The notes: generated by a model not told the origin, from the letters alone. Shown: positions 17,372 through 25,600, counted from the first letter of the stretch. The stretch is DNA of 64,000 nt from Acidimicrobiales bacterium (GCA_040219085.1 JAVJTC010000011.1:21668-85667); one strand, 5' to 3'. Numbers and translations are program-made.

Positions 17372-17376
17372 CGTCG

Positions 17377-17904
17377 TCAGCCAGCGGTGGCCTCGACGCC
17401 CAGGAGCACCTCTTTCACGTCGAGCCCCCAGCCGTACCCGCCGAGAGTTCCGTCCGAGCGGACGACCCGGTGACAGGGCACGAAGAGGGCGACATGGTTC
17501 GATCCACACGCCGAACCCACCGCACGGGCGGCGCGGGGACGACCGATGGCACGGGCCACGTCGCCGTAGCTCATGACGGTCCCCGGTGCGATGGAGCGCA
17601 ACGCCCGCCAGACCTCCTCCTGCACGGGGGTCCCCCGCTGAGACACGGGCACCTCGTCCATGGCGGTCACGTCACCCGCGAAGTAGCGGCCGACCGCGTC
17701 CAGGACGGTGTCCGGTACGGGTTCGGTCGGCCCGTCCGGGACGTCGAGGCGGTCGAGGTCCGTCGTGAACCCCGCCGCGACGACGGCCTCCCCGTCCCAT
17801 GCGATGCTCAGCGGTCCCGCAGGCGTCCGGACGGTCGTGACATCGCCGCCACGGATCAGAGGTGGGGTTCGCACGGCCACGCGGGTGCCTACTGCATCGT
17901 CCAT
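17377..17904 (-). CDS. ogt: Methylated-DNA--cysteine methyltransferase
   Basis: The 175-residue suicide repair protein removes O6-alkyl groups from guanine. The acceptor motif VPCHRVV is intact; the DNA-binding helix-turn-helix lies in TPVQEEVWRALRSI...SYGDVARAIGRPRAARAVG. In many homologues the segment before PCHRV is N-P-x-x-x-x-x-PCHRV; here it is NHVALFVPCHRV. The ATG at 17904 lies six bases after a TAGCGT box, which supports this start. It is a single-gene unit. Confidence 0.92.
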   Translation of the reverse strand: MDDAVGTRVAVRTPPLIRGGDVTTVRTPAGPLSIAWDGEAVVAAGFTTDLDRLDVPDGPTEPVPDTVLDAVGRYFAGDVTAMDEVPVSQRGTPVQEEVWRALRSIAPGTVMSYGDVARAIGRPRAARAVGSACGSNHVALFVPCHRVVRSDGTLGGYGWGLDVKEVLLGVEATAG

Positions 17905-17910
17905 CCCGCC

Positions 17911-17916
17911 ACGCTA
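17911..17916 (-). promoter_or_regulatory. Putative -10 box of ogt
   Basis: TAGCGT on the minus strand ends six bases before the ATG at 17904, giving a leaderless message. Confidence 0.5.
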
Positions 17917-17977
17917 GTTCGGGCCTGGCCGGCGCACCGGCGGAATCCGACACGACAGCGGGCCCGGGACGCGCAAC

Positions 17978-18007
17978 GGGGCGGGTCCCCCGCAGGGAAC
18001 CCGCCCC
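17978..18007 (-). terminator. Terminator hairpin after the 18035 gene
   Basis: GGGGCGGGT pairs with ACCCGCCCC, continued inward by TCCC/GGGA, around a short loop. It starts 28 bases after the stop of the minus-strand membrane protein gene and lies upstream of ogt, so it should separate the two units. Confidence 0.7.
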
Positions 18008-18034
18008 GACCACCGGGGAACGACCCGGGGAGGC

Positions 18035-19423
18035 TCAGGTGCCGATCGTCGTGATCATCACCTGCTGGGAGCCACCGAACCACTCGATGGTGACGGTGCG
18101 CATCTGGATCACTCCCGGAGGCAGATCCTGCGCCGGGAAGTGGACGACGAGGACGCCGCCGCCTGCGGGAACCAACTGGGTCGCCGGGCCCCAGGTGCCG
18201 GGACCGTAGGTGACGTCCACCTCGACGGGTCCACCCTCTGCGTTGCCGATCGGGATGACGGCCGTGCCGGACTCGACCGGAGCCTGGACGAAGGCTGCGG
18301 GCTCGACGTCCAGGTCGATCGGGATGATGATGAACTCCTTGACCCCGACGAGGTCGACCTGGAGGTTCTCGCCGTTGTTCGGGATGGTCAGGCTCCTGGT
18401 CCACTCGCCGAACTCGAAGTCCGACCGGTCGACCTTGACCGTGAAGTCGTAGGTCTCACCGGGGGCGATGGAGGCCGGCGCACCCAGAACGGTGACGGGA
18501 TTGCCCGGCAGTGGGAACAGGACCGGCACCTGCACGGTCTCCGTGCCGATGTTCTCCACGGTCAGCGTCGCCTGACCCGAGTTGCCGAAGTCGAGGACCT
18601 CGGGGCCGGTCAGAACAGGCCCGAGCGGAACGAGGACGAACTTGGTCCCGGTCACGTCGACGTTCGCGTCACCGCCGTTGGTGAGGACGTCGAAGCCGAT
18701 GCTCCACGGTCCGGGCCCGAAGCCCGAGGTGTCGACCGAAACGTCGAAGCTCCGGGTGGCGCCGCCGGGCAGCGCCGTGGCCGTGTCACCGGTGATCTCG
18801 AGTTCGGGGTCGACGACACCGAATCCGATGGTGAGGTCCGCCTCGCCGGCGTTGGTGATGTCGAAGCTGCCGGTGGTGAGCGCTCCCAGGGGAACCGTCG
18901 GAGCGACCACGAGCTCAGCCGGAGCCACAACCGGCGGCACCGGGGTGGGATCGGGCGTCGGCGCAGGCGTCGGATCGGGCGCAGGGGCCGGCGGCACGGC
19001 TGCACCACCAGATGAGGAGTCCCCACCGTCGGCCGTGTCATCGGTGCCGTCGTCGGTGCCAGCGGCGGAGTCCTCGTCGTCCACGTCGCCGGCATCGGGG
19101 CCGTCCTCGTCGTCGGCGTCGGTCTCGTCGTCCCCCGCTGCGGGACCGTCGTCGTCGTCGGTGTCGTCGCCATCGGAGGTGCCGACCTCGAGGGTCCCCG
19201 GGTCACCGCCGTCGGCCGAGCCGTCGGTCGAGGTCGTGTCGTCGGTTTCGTCCAACAGCGAGTCCGCCCCGCCTGCCGACAGTGCGAAACCGACGACGGC
19301 GCCGAGAACGGCCAGCACGGCGACGACAGCGGCGGCCGCCATGTAGCGCCGGCGGGTGACGGCCGCGTCCATCTCTGCGAAGGCGTCGGCCGGGTGGGGC
19401 ATCTGGATCGTGGGGTTCGTCAT
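18035..19423 (-). CDS. Membrane-anchored protein with three extracellular beta-sandwich domains
   Basis: The 462-residue protein has a short cytoplasmic N-terminus, one membrane segment (about 28-50), an Asp/Gly/Thr-rich acidic linker, a Pro-rich linker (about 145-170) and three repeats of about 90 residues. The repeats look like ASH/choice-of-anchor-D sandwiches (DITNAGEADLTIGF, LTVENIGTETVQVPV, IPIGNAEGGPVEVDV). No enzyme motif is visible. The ATG at 19423 has a GAGGTAAGTGAG ribosome site; an upstream start at 19477 is less likely. It diverges from the sigma/anti-sigma fusion, which carries a similar outer domain, and the two promoters share an element. A role as partner or target of that sigma system is inferred. 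Confidence 0.75.
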   Translation of the reverse strand: MTNPTIQMPHPADAFAEMDAAVTRRRYMAAAAVVAVLAVLGAVVGFALSAGGADSLLDETDDTTSTDGSADGGDPGTLEVGTSDGDDTDDDDGPAAGDDETDADDEDGPDAGDVDDEDSAAGTDDGTDDTADGGDSSSGGAAVPPAPAPDPTPAPTPDPTPVPPVVAPAELVVAPTVPLGALTTGSFDITNAGEADLTIGFGVVDPELEITGDTATALPGGATRSFDVSVDTSGFGPGPWSIGFDVLTNGGDANVDVTGTKFVLVPLGPVLTGPEVLDFGNSGQATLTVENIGTETVQVPVLFPLPGNPVTVLGAPASIAPGETYDFTVKVDRSDFEFGEWTRSLTIPNNGENLQVDLVGVKEFIIIPIDLDVEPAAFVQAPVESGTAVIPIGNAEGGPVEVDVTYGPGTWGPATQLVPAGGGVLVVHFPAQDLPPGVIQMRTVTIEWFGGSQQVMITTIGT

Positions 19424-19501
19424 CTCACTTACCTCTTCGTGTGGTTTCCGGTGGTCGTTCGTCCGTTCGGACACCACTGAGACGGGCTCCCCCGACGGTC
19501 C

Positions 19502-19593
19502 TTACACCCCACATCCGGAAATTTCCCGATCTCCCCTTCGCCGTCCGCCCGAGAAGGTCCTGCCTGGGAGAACTCCCCTCCGTTGGGGTGTAA
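19502..19593. promoter_or_regulatory. Shared element in the divergent sigma-system promoters
   Basis: TTACACCCCA (19502-19511) and its exact reverse complement TGGGGTGTAA (19584-19593) point outward toward the two divergent genes. Each is preceded in its own direction by a GGGA-rich box: GGGAAATTTCC on the minus strand and GGGAGAACTCCC on the plus strand, 17-19 bases before GGGGTGTAA. This is the layout expected of two promoters read by the same ECF sigma factor. Confidence 0.5.
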
Positions 19594-19638
19594 TGGGTGC
19601 GCCGCTACGCCGTCTCACTGGCATGCGGGAGGACCTCG

Positions 19639-21570
19639 ATGAGCAACGACGCAGCGCTGGTGGACCGGGTACGCGCCGGGGACGCCGACGCGTTCGGCGA
19701 GCTCTACGACACCTACGCCGACCGCATCCACTCGTATTGCATGCAGTCCCTGCGAAGCGATGCGGACGCAGCCGACGCCACCCAGGACACGTTCCTCAAG
19801 GCGTTCGACAGGCTCGGACAGCTCAGAGATCCCGAGCGGCTGCGGCCCTGGCTGTACTCGATCGCGCGCAACGAGATCACCAATCGGGGCCGTGCCCGGT
19901 CGCGGGTCGTGCTCGACGACGACCTCCTTGCGTCCGAAGAGGCCGACGTGGCTGATCCGTCGACCGGAATCGCACGCCACGAACTCCGCGAGATCGTCTG
20001 GGCCGCGGCGGAATCGCTCACGGACCGGGACCGCGAACTGCTCGATCTGCAGTTGCGCGAGAACATGGACACCGACGAGATGGCCGAGGTCCTCGAGGTC
20101 GAGCCGTCGCACCTGCACGTCCTCACGTCGCGGATGCGGGACCGGATGGGCAAGGCCCTCGGCACCCTCCTCGTCGCACGGCTCGGCCGCGACGACTGCG
20201 ACGATCTGGCCGCCCTGCTCGCAGACTGGGACGGCCGTTTCGACGTCGACACGCGTTCGCGGGTCACCCGCCACGTCAACGGCTGCGAGATCTGTGAGAA
20301 CACCCGCGGCACGGTGGCCCTCCCGTGGCAGCTCATGCCCGCCGTTCTCGTCGTCCCGGCCCCCGCATTCCTTCGGGACCGGGTGCTGGCCGGCGCCCTG
20401 TCCGCCGCCGGTGGCGGGAGCAGCGCCGGCACCGGGACGTCCGGTGGCCTGGCAGCGGGCGGCGGAGAGCCGATGTCGGACCTCGAGATCGCAGCTGCGC
20501 TGCTGGCTCAGTCCGGTGGCGGTGGCCGGGCCCGTCGCCCGCGCAAGCGCTCCGGGTCGGCACTTCCGGGCCGGCCGGTGCACTGGCTGGCCATCGCCGC
20601 CAGCATCGTCGTCATCGTGGTCGGGTTCCTGCTGTTGACGGCCGGCGACGACGGCGGCGACGACACCACGGTCTCCGGAGCGCCCACTCCGACACCGACG
20701 GAGGTGGCCCCGACCACACCGACTCCGACGGCGACGCCGACACCCACCGACGAGCCGACGCCGACCCCCACACCCACCCCGACGACCACACCCACCGAGG
20801 AACCGACCGAAGAGCCCACCGAGGAGCCCACGGTCGCGGCGACTCCGACAGCGACCACGACACCCGCGCCGACTGCGGCACCCACCCCGACGGCCACCCC
20901 CACGCCCACCGCGGCACCCACGCCCACCCCCACGCCCACCCCCACGCCGCGCCCGACCGCCACGGCGACCCCGACGGCCACCCCCGGCGGCGCCGTTCTG
21001 AACCTGTCGACTGCGACGGTGACCTTCAACCCGATCTCGACGACGCCGAGGACCGTCACCCTCTTCAACGACGGGACCGCCGTGGCGACATGGGCAGCCG
21101 GAATCGATGGCCTCTCGGCCGGGGCGTACAACGTGGCACCGACATCGGGCGTGCTCCCCCCCGGCCAGACGGCCACGCTGAGCATCTCCGGGAATCCCGC
21201 CGGGCTGGCCGAGGGCACCCATGCGGCGGTGCTCGCGGTGGTCGCCCAGGGCACCACCGCCACGGCGAACGTCGTCGGCACGCTGGAGGAGCCACCGATC
21301 GTGACCGCCGGCGTGAACCCCGTGACGTCGACCATCTGTGCCAGCGCTCCGGCTGCCATCGTCGCCACGGTGAGCGACGAGAACCCCGGACCACTTCCGC
21401 CGGGGATCTTCGTCAACGGCGTGTTGGCGGGACCCATGTCGGGCACCTATCCGAACTACTCCGGCACGGTCACGCCGGGCGTCGCCGGTTCAACGATCTC
21501 GGTCCGGGCGGTCGACGCCCGCAGCAACGTCGGCACGGCGAGCGTCCCGGTGGTGGTACTCCCCTGCTGA
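19639..21570 (+). CDS. Single-chain ECF sigma factor / ZAS anti-sigma / membrane receptor
   Basis: The 643-residue protein joins parts normally found in separate proteins. Residues 10-85 are sigma region 2 (DAADATQDTFLKAFDRL, RPWLYSIARNEI) and 118-175 are region 4 with its helix-turn-helix. Residues 205-222 contain HVNGCEIC (H212, C216, C219), the Hx3Cx2C zinc motif of ZAS anti-sigma domains. One membrane segment spans 315-336, followed by a Thr-Pro-rich linker (349-450), a beta-sandwich (about 451-555) and a second small domain with a possible disulfide pair. The ATG at 19639 follows GGAGGACCTCG. Membrane tethering implies that proteolysis or an external signal releases the sigma part. Confidence 0.82.
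   Translation: MSNDAALVDRVRAGDADAFGELYDTYADRIHSYCMQSLRSDADAADATQDTFLKAFDRLGQLRDPERLRPWLYSIARNEITNRGRARSRVVLDDDLLASEEADVADPSTGIARHELREIVWAAAESLTDRDRELLDLQLRENMDTDEMAEVLEVEPSHLHVLTSRMRDRMGKALGTLLVARLGRDDCDDLAALLADWDGRFDVDTRSRVTRHVNGCEICENTRGTVALPWQLMPAVLVVPAPAFLRDRVLAGALSAAGGGSSAGTGTSGGLAAGGGEPMSDLEIAAALLAQSGGGGRARRPRKRSGSALPGRPVHWLAIAASIVVIVVGFLLLTAGDDGGDDTTVSGAPTPTPTEVAPTTPTPTATPTPTDEPTPTPTPTPTTTPTEEPTEEPTEEPTVAATPTATTTPAPTAAPTPTATPTPTAAPTPTPTPTPTPRPTATATPTATPGGAVLNLSTATVTFNPISTTPRTVTLFNDGTAVATWAAGIDGLSAGAYNVAPTSGVLPPGQTATLSISGNPAGLAEGTHAAVLAVVAQGTTATANVVGTLEEPPIVTAGVNPVTSTICASAPAAIVATVSDENPGPLPPGIFVNGVLAGPMSGTYPNYSGTVTPGVAGSTISVRAVDARSNVGTASVPVVVLPC
20682..20990 (+). repeat. Thr-Pro repeat linker (low complexity)
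   Basis: About 300 bases of CCGACA/CCCACC-type units encode PTPTPT-like sequence between the membrane segment and the outer domain of the sigma fusion. It would form a stiff extended cell-wall spacer. Units are in frame and imperfect. Confidence 0.8.
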
Positions 21571-21579
21571 GGTGGGGGC

Positions 21580-22272
21580 TCAACCCTGCCCGAGACGACG
21601 GTCGAGGCGATCGGCCCCGGCGTCGATGCCCGGGAGCTGGGTCTGCACCCCACCGTTGTGGGCAGCGACGAGCTCGGTGACCATCTCGGAGACCTCCGCC
21701 CAGTTCCGTGCCCGGGGTCCGGGCAGTTCACGGTTGTAGGGCTGATCGAAGACGATGACTGTGCGCCCCTGGGCCCTGATCGCCGCGACGTTGTGGGGAG
21801 CGTCCTCGATGTACGCATCGGCATCGACGGCCGTCTTGCCGCCGACGAAGCACAGGTCGCGGTAGGGGATGCGTGCCTGGTCGAGCCAGTGGGCGGTGTC
21901 ACCGGCAGCGGTCGCGTGGCCCCAGTTGGAATAGAGGCGGTGGGTGATGATCCGGATCCAGACGCCTGCGTCGGACAGGCGCCACAGGACGTCGGACGCC
22001 CCTTCCATCACCGGCGCGTCGCGCAACATCCGGTGCTCGACGACAGCCAGTCGGTTCAGCTCCGTGAAGGTCTCGTCGTCGAGACCCCACTCCTCGAATC
22101 CCCACGACCGCTCGAGCGGGAGCGAGGCCTCCGGCACACCACGTTCGAGCGCCACGATCCGTCGGAAGGCCACCGTGTGGTCACAGCACACGCCGTCCAG
22201 GTCGACGCCGAGGACGAAGGGGCGGGCGCGGGACTCATCACGGGGAGCCGGGCCGGCCGGGGCGTCACTCAC
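21580..22272 (-). CDS. 5'-nucleotidase, NT5C type (HAD)
   Basis: The 230-residue protein has HAD motif I VDLDGVCCDHT, motif II IITHR and motif III/IV CFVGGKTAVDADAYIEDAP, as in 5'(3')-deoxyribonucleotidases of the NT5C group. It dephosphorylates (deoxy)nucleoside monophosphates. Neighbouring nucleotide salvage genes fit. The GTG at 22272 lies six bases after a TACTGT box that shares two bases with the -10 of the divergent upp gene, so the two are probably transcribed from one bidirectional promoter. Confidence 0.82.
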   Translation of the reverse strand: MSDAPAGPAPRDESRARPFVLGVDLDGVCCDHTVAFRRIVALERGVPEASLPLERSWGFEEWGLDDETFTELNRLAVVEHRMLRDAPVMEGASDVLWRLSDAGVWIRIITHRLYSNWGHATAAGDTAHWLDQARIPYRDLCFVGGKTAVDADAYIEDAPHNVAAIRAQGRTVIVFDQPYNRELPGPRARNWAEVSEMVTELVAAHNGGVQTQLPGIDAGADRLDRRLGQG

Positions 22273-22278
22273 GGTCGG

Positions 22279-22288
22279 ACAGTAGCCT
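22279..22288. promoter_or_regulatory. Overlapping divergent -10 boxes
   Basis: ACAGTAGCCT holds TACTGT on the minus strand (22284-22279, six bases before the nucleotidase GTG) and TAGCCT on the plus strand (22283-22288, seven bases before the upp ATG). The two hexamers share the central TA, so one DNA opening could serve both genes. Confidence 0.55.
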
Positions 22289-22295
22289 CGGGCCC

Positions 22296-22919
22296 ATGGA
22301 TGTGAACGTGATCGACCATCCGCTCGTGCGCGAACGCCTCACGCGCCTGCGCAAGAAGGACACCAAGCGACCCGAGTTCCGGCGCAACCTCGACGAACTG
22401 TCGGCGTTCCTCGTCTACGAGGCGGTCCGCTCGATGCCGGTGGCGACCATCGAGATCGACACACCGCTCGCCCCGGCCAAGGGCGTCCAGGTCAACGAGC
22501 CGCCGATCATCGTGCCGATCCTGCGGGCGGGCCTCGGCATGCTCGACGGCGCGCTGTCGTGCCTTCCCAACGCCCGAGTCGGCTTCATCGGCCAGAAGCG
22601 CGACGAGATCACCCACATGCCCCACGCGTACGTGAACACCGTCCCGCACGATCTCGAGGGTCGGCGCGTGCTGGTTCTCGATCCGATGCTGGCCACCGGA
22701 GGGTCCCTGCTCCACACCTGTCACCTCCTCGACGACTCCAACTGCGGAGCGATCACCGTGGTGTGCTGTCTCGTCGCGCCCGAAGGACTCGACGCGGTAC
22801 GTGACGACGGCCTGGCGATGTCCATCTTCACGGCGTCGATCGACAGTCACCTGAACGACAAGGCCTTCATCGTCCCCGGCCTCGGCGACGCCGGCGACCG
22901 CCAATTCGGCCTGAACTGA
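22296..22919 (+). CDS. upp: Uracil phosphoribosyltransferase
   Basis: The 207-residue enzyme makes UMP from uracil and PRPP. The PRPP loop is LVLDPMLATGGS, and the C-terminal uracil-site motif VPGLGDAGDRQFG is intact. PILRAGLGM near residue 70 is also typical. The ATG at 22296 is preceded by a -10 box seven bases upstream, suggesting a leaderless transcript. It can reuse uracil freed by PsuG and by thymidine/uridine phosphorolysis. Confidence 0.95.
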   Translation: MDVNVIDHPLVRERLTRLRKKDTKRPEFRRNLDELSAFLVYEAVRSMPVATIEIDTPLAPAKGVQVNEPPIIVPILRAGLGMLDGALSCLPNARVGFIGQKRDEITHMPHAYVNTVPHDLEGRRVLVLDPMLATGGSLLHTCHLLDDSNCGAITVVCCLVAPEGLDAVRDDGLAMSIFTASIDSHLNDKAFIVPGLGDAGDRQFGLN

Positions 22920-22944
22920 GCCGGCGGCGCCCGCGATCTTCTTG

Positions 22945-23127
22945 TCAGAGGCGGTGTTCTGTGCGCCTGGGCAGGAAGTAGCGGAAGAACGCGAAGAAGG
23001 AGAAGAAGGCGAAGAACCAGGGGCTCGTCGTGAAACCCGTGACGCCGAGAAACCCCAGGAAGCCGAGCCAACCCAGCGACCGGGGTTCGCCGGAGCCGGG
23101 TCTGAGGTGATCCACGATCCGAGCCAT
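22945..23127 (-). CDS. Small hydrophobic membrane protein (FLGFLG type)
   Basis: The 60-residue protein has a short charged start, then LGWLGFLGFLGVTGF and WFFAFFSFFAFFRYF, two membrane segments rich in Phe and Gly, and a basic end (LPRRTEHRL). The pattern GFLGFLG...PWFF.FF.FF recalls small uncharacterised membrane proteins of other Gram-positive bacteria (DUF3796-like). An ATG six bases after a TAGGGT box supports a real leaderless gene. Function is unknown. Confidence 0.6.
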   Translation of the reverse strand: MARIVDHLRPGSGEPRSLGWLGFLGFLGVTGFTTSPWFFAFFSFFAFFRYFLPRRTEHRL

Positions 23128-23133
23128 GCTTCC

Positions 23134-23139
23134 ACCCTA
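23134..23139 (-). promoter_or_regulatory. Putative -10 box of the small membrane protein
   Basis: TAGGGT on the minus strand ends six bases before the ATG at 23127. Confidence 0.45.
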
Positions 23140-23240
23140 GAAGTCCCGGCATCCGCCGAGCAGGGCCCGAAGTCGTGAAACCGCACAGTTCCCGAACCGA
23201 CCGTCGGCCGTGAGCCCACGCCGGGAGCCGGCGGCGCTAC

Positions 23241-23924
23241 TCAGGCGCGACGCAGGACGCGTACGTGGTTCTCCATCTCGAACGCCCATCCGTCGTCGAC
23301 CGGGCGCCCGTACTCGACGAACCGGCGATCGAACTCGTCGCGATGCTCGGCCAACCGCTCGGCCCGGTTCGGGCTGACGCCCACCACGACGTGGGCGAAC
23401 GCCGCGGCATCGGCCATACGGGTCTCACTCGTGTAGCGGAAGTCCGCAACGGCCTCGAACCCGCTGTCGACCGCTCGGTCGAGCGCCGCCTGGGCGAGGC
23501 TGCGGACCTCGGTCTCGTCGTCGATGATCTTCACGACTTCGTGAAGGGGACCGGCGGCTACGGGTTCGACCACATAGAGCGTGCCGCCCGGTCTCAGCAC
23601 GCGCCGAACCTCGGCGAGGGCAGCGTCCATGTCCTGCGCCGGGACGTGGTGCAGCGAATACGAGTAGATGACGACGTCACAGGAGTCGTCCCCGAGGGGT
23701 AGGTCCTGGCCGACGCCGTCGACGTAGTCGTCGCGGTGATCGGGGTCGGCCTCGAGCGCCCGCCCCCGCATGATCTCTCCGCACTCCACCCCGACGACGT
23801 CCGCTCCGCGCTCCCGGAGCCACCGGACGAGCTCGCCGGCACCGCAGCCGACGTCCGCGACGCGCCTGCCGGCGAACTCGACGGTCTCGGCGAGGACATC
23901 GGCGTGGGTCCGTGGTTGTGTCAC
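23241..23924 (-). CDS. Class I SAM-dependent methyltransferase
   Basis: The 227-residue protein has the Rossmann-fold SAM motif VADVGCGAGELVRWL near residue 25, VVGVECGE, the post-I LPLGDDSCDVVIYSYSLHHV segment and LRPGGTLYVVEP. It resembles the UbiE/COQ5-like small-molecule methyltransferases; the substrate is not evident. It follows the mutase gene end but has its own -10 box (TAGCCT, seven bases before the GTG at 23924), inside the 10-base gap and the stop region of the upstream gene. Confidence 0.82.
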   Translation of the reverse strand: MTQPRTHADVLAETVEFAGRRVADVGCGAGELVRWLRERGADVVGVECGEIMRGRALEADPDHRDDYVDGVGQDLPLGDDSCDVVIYSYSLHHVPAQDMDAALAEVRRVLRPGGTLYVVEPVAAGPLHEVVKIIDDETEVRSLAQAALDRAVDSGFEAVADFRYTSETRMADAAAFAHVVVGVSPNRAERLAEHRDEFDRRFVEYGRPVDDGWAFEMENHVRVLRRA

Positions 23925-23931
23925 GGCGACG

Positions 23932-23937
23932 AGGCTA
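23932..23937 (-). promoter_or_regulatory. Putative -10 box of the methyltransferase gene
   Basis: TAGCCT on the minus strand ends seven bases before the GTG at 23924 and overlaps the 3' end of the mutase gene. Confidence 0.45.
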
Positions 23938-25596
23938 GTGACCGCCGAAGCGCTGCTTCATCGCAGCCGCCACGGCATCGAGTCGCGACTGTGCCACCGA
24001 GTGCGCGGCCGCCAGGTCACCGTCGGCGACCGCGACGACGACTTCGATGTAGGTCTTGAGCTTCGGCTCGGTGCCCGACGGTCGCACCGCCACCCTCGTT
24101 CCATCGGCGAGCCACACGACGATGGCGTCCGCGGGGATCATCCCCTCCGGTGGATCGCTGAGGTGGTCGACGCGACGATCAACAGCGACGCCGGCGATCT
24201 CTGCCGGCGGATCGGCCCTGTAACCCGCGATCTTGTCCCGGGCGATGTCGATGTCGGCGAACCGCAGCGTCGCCTGACCGGTCAGGTGGACGCCGTGATC
24301 CCGGTAGATGTCGTCGAGCAGGTCGAGCGGGGAGCGTCCCTCTGCGTGCAGCGCCGCAGCGAGGCGCACGAAGACGACCGCTGCCGATATCCCGTCCTTG
24401 TCCCTAACGACGTCGGACACGGCGTACCCGAGCGCCTCCTCGTAGCCGAACAGGAGACGACGGCCCGAGGCGTCACCGGCGCGGGCGATCCACTTGAACC
24501 CCGTCAGGGTCTCGACATAGGTCACCCCGGCCGCAGCGGCCAGCTTCGACAGCAGCGACGAGGAGACCAGGGTGGTGGCCACCGCCCACCGGTCACGGTC
24601 GAGGGCGGAGAGTCCCGACAACAGGTGGTGGGCGAGCAGGGTGCCGATCTCGTCACCCCGCAGAGCCCGCCAACCATCGGGGGTCTGCACTGCGACCGCC
24701 AGCCGGTCGGCATCGGGATCGTTCGCCACGACGAGGTGCGCGCCCGCCTCGTCAGCGGCGGCCATCACGGCGTCCATCGCCCCGGGCTCCTCAGGATTCG
24801 GAAACGAGACCGTCGGGAAGTCGGGGTCCGGCCGGGCCTGGCTCGGAGTCGGACGGGGGTCGTCCAGTCCGGTCGCGACGAACACCCTTCGCAGCGTGGC
24901 CTCGCCCACGCCGTGCAGCGGCGTGTAGGCGACGACCAGGTCCTCGACCGCCGGACCGGGGAGAGCTCCGGCGATGGCCTCCACATAGCCGGCAATCGCC
25001 TGGTCACCGACGCGCTCGATCCCACCACCGTCGGCAGGAGGGCCCGTCTCGAGCGGTGGAAGACCTCCGGCGAGGATCTCCGCCTCGATCTCGGCGTCGA
25101 CGGGCGGGACTATCTGAGCGCCGTCGCCCCAGTAGACCTTGTAGCCGTTGTCGGCGGGCGGGTTGTGACTCGCCGTCACCATCACGCCGGCCGCCGCGCC
25201 ACAGGCGAGCACCGCGTGGGCGAGGACGGGTGTGGGCAGCGGTCCGGGCAGAATCTGCGCACGGTGCCCCTGGGCGGCGAGGACCTCGGCGGTGTCCGTG
25301 GCGAAGACGTCGGACTTGTGCCGGGCGTCGAACCCGATCACCACCAGCGACGCGGCGGGCAGGCGGCGTCCGAGCGCCCCCGCCGCCTGGCGGACCACCA
25401 CCCGGTTCATCCGGTTCGGTCCTGCGGCGACCTCGCCACGCAGCCCGGCCGTTCCGAAGGTCAGCCGGTCGCCGAAGCGGTCGGCGAGCCCCGCTTCGTC
25501 CCCGGCGGCGATGAGCGCCTCCACCTCGGCACGGGTGTCGGGATCCGGGTCGACCGCCATCCAGTCCCCGGCGGCGGCGAACAGTTCCCGATCCAC
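23935..25596 (-). CDS. PGM2-type phosphohexo/pentomutase
   Basis: The 553-residue alpha-D-phosphohexomutase has the phosphoserine loop VMVTASHNPPADNGYKVYW, the early FGTAGLRGEV, metal loop DPDADR and the sugar-binding GYEEALGY. The ASHNP..DNGYKVYW.DGAQI form is that of PGM2, whose human member is mainly a phosphopentomutase. The gene sits five bases after purine nucleoside phosphorylase, which makes ribose-1-phosphate, so conversion to ribose-5-phosphate is the likely job. Phosphoglucomutase activity remains possible. Confidence 0.85.
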   Translation of the reverse strand: MDRELFAAAGDWMAVDPDPDTRAEVEALIAAGDEAGLADRFGDRLTFGTAGLRGEVAAGPNRMNRVVVRQAAGALGRRLPAASLVVIGFDARHKSDVFATDTAEVLAAQGHRAQILPGPLPTPVLAHAVLACGAAAGVMVTASHNPPADNGYKVYWGDGAQIVPPVDAEIEAEILAGGLPPLETGPPADGGGIERVGDQAIAGYVEAIAGALPGPAVEDLVVAYTPLHGVGEATLRRVFVATGLDDPRPTPSQARPDPDFPTVSFPNPEEPGAMDAVMAAADEAGAHLVVANDPDADRLAVAVQTPDGWRALRGDEIGTLLAHHLLSGLSALDRDRWAVATTLVSSSLLSKLAAAAGVTYVETLTGFKWIARAGDASGRRLLFGYEEALGYAVSDVVRDKDGISAAVVFVRLAAALHAEGRSPLDLLDDIYRDHGVHLTGQATLRFADIDIARDKIAGYRADPPAEIAGVAVDRRVDHLSDPPEGMIPADAIVVWLADGTRVAVRPSGTEPKLKTYIEVVVAVADGDLAAAHSVAQSRLDAVAAAMKQRFGGH

Positions 25597-25600
25597 CGGT

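Noticed and set aside
19615..21222. 535-codon minus-strand open frame opposite the sigma fusion
   Set aside because: Low-complexity Gly/Arg shadow of the Thr-Pro repeat; the plus strand has clear sigma domains.
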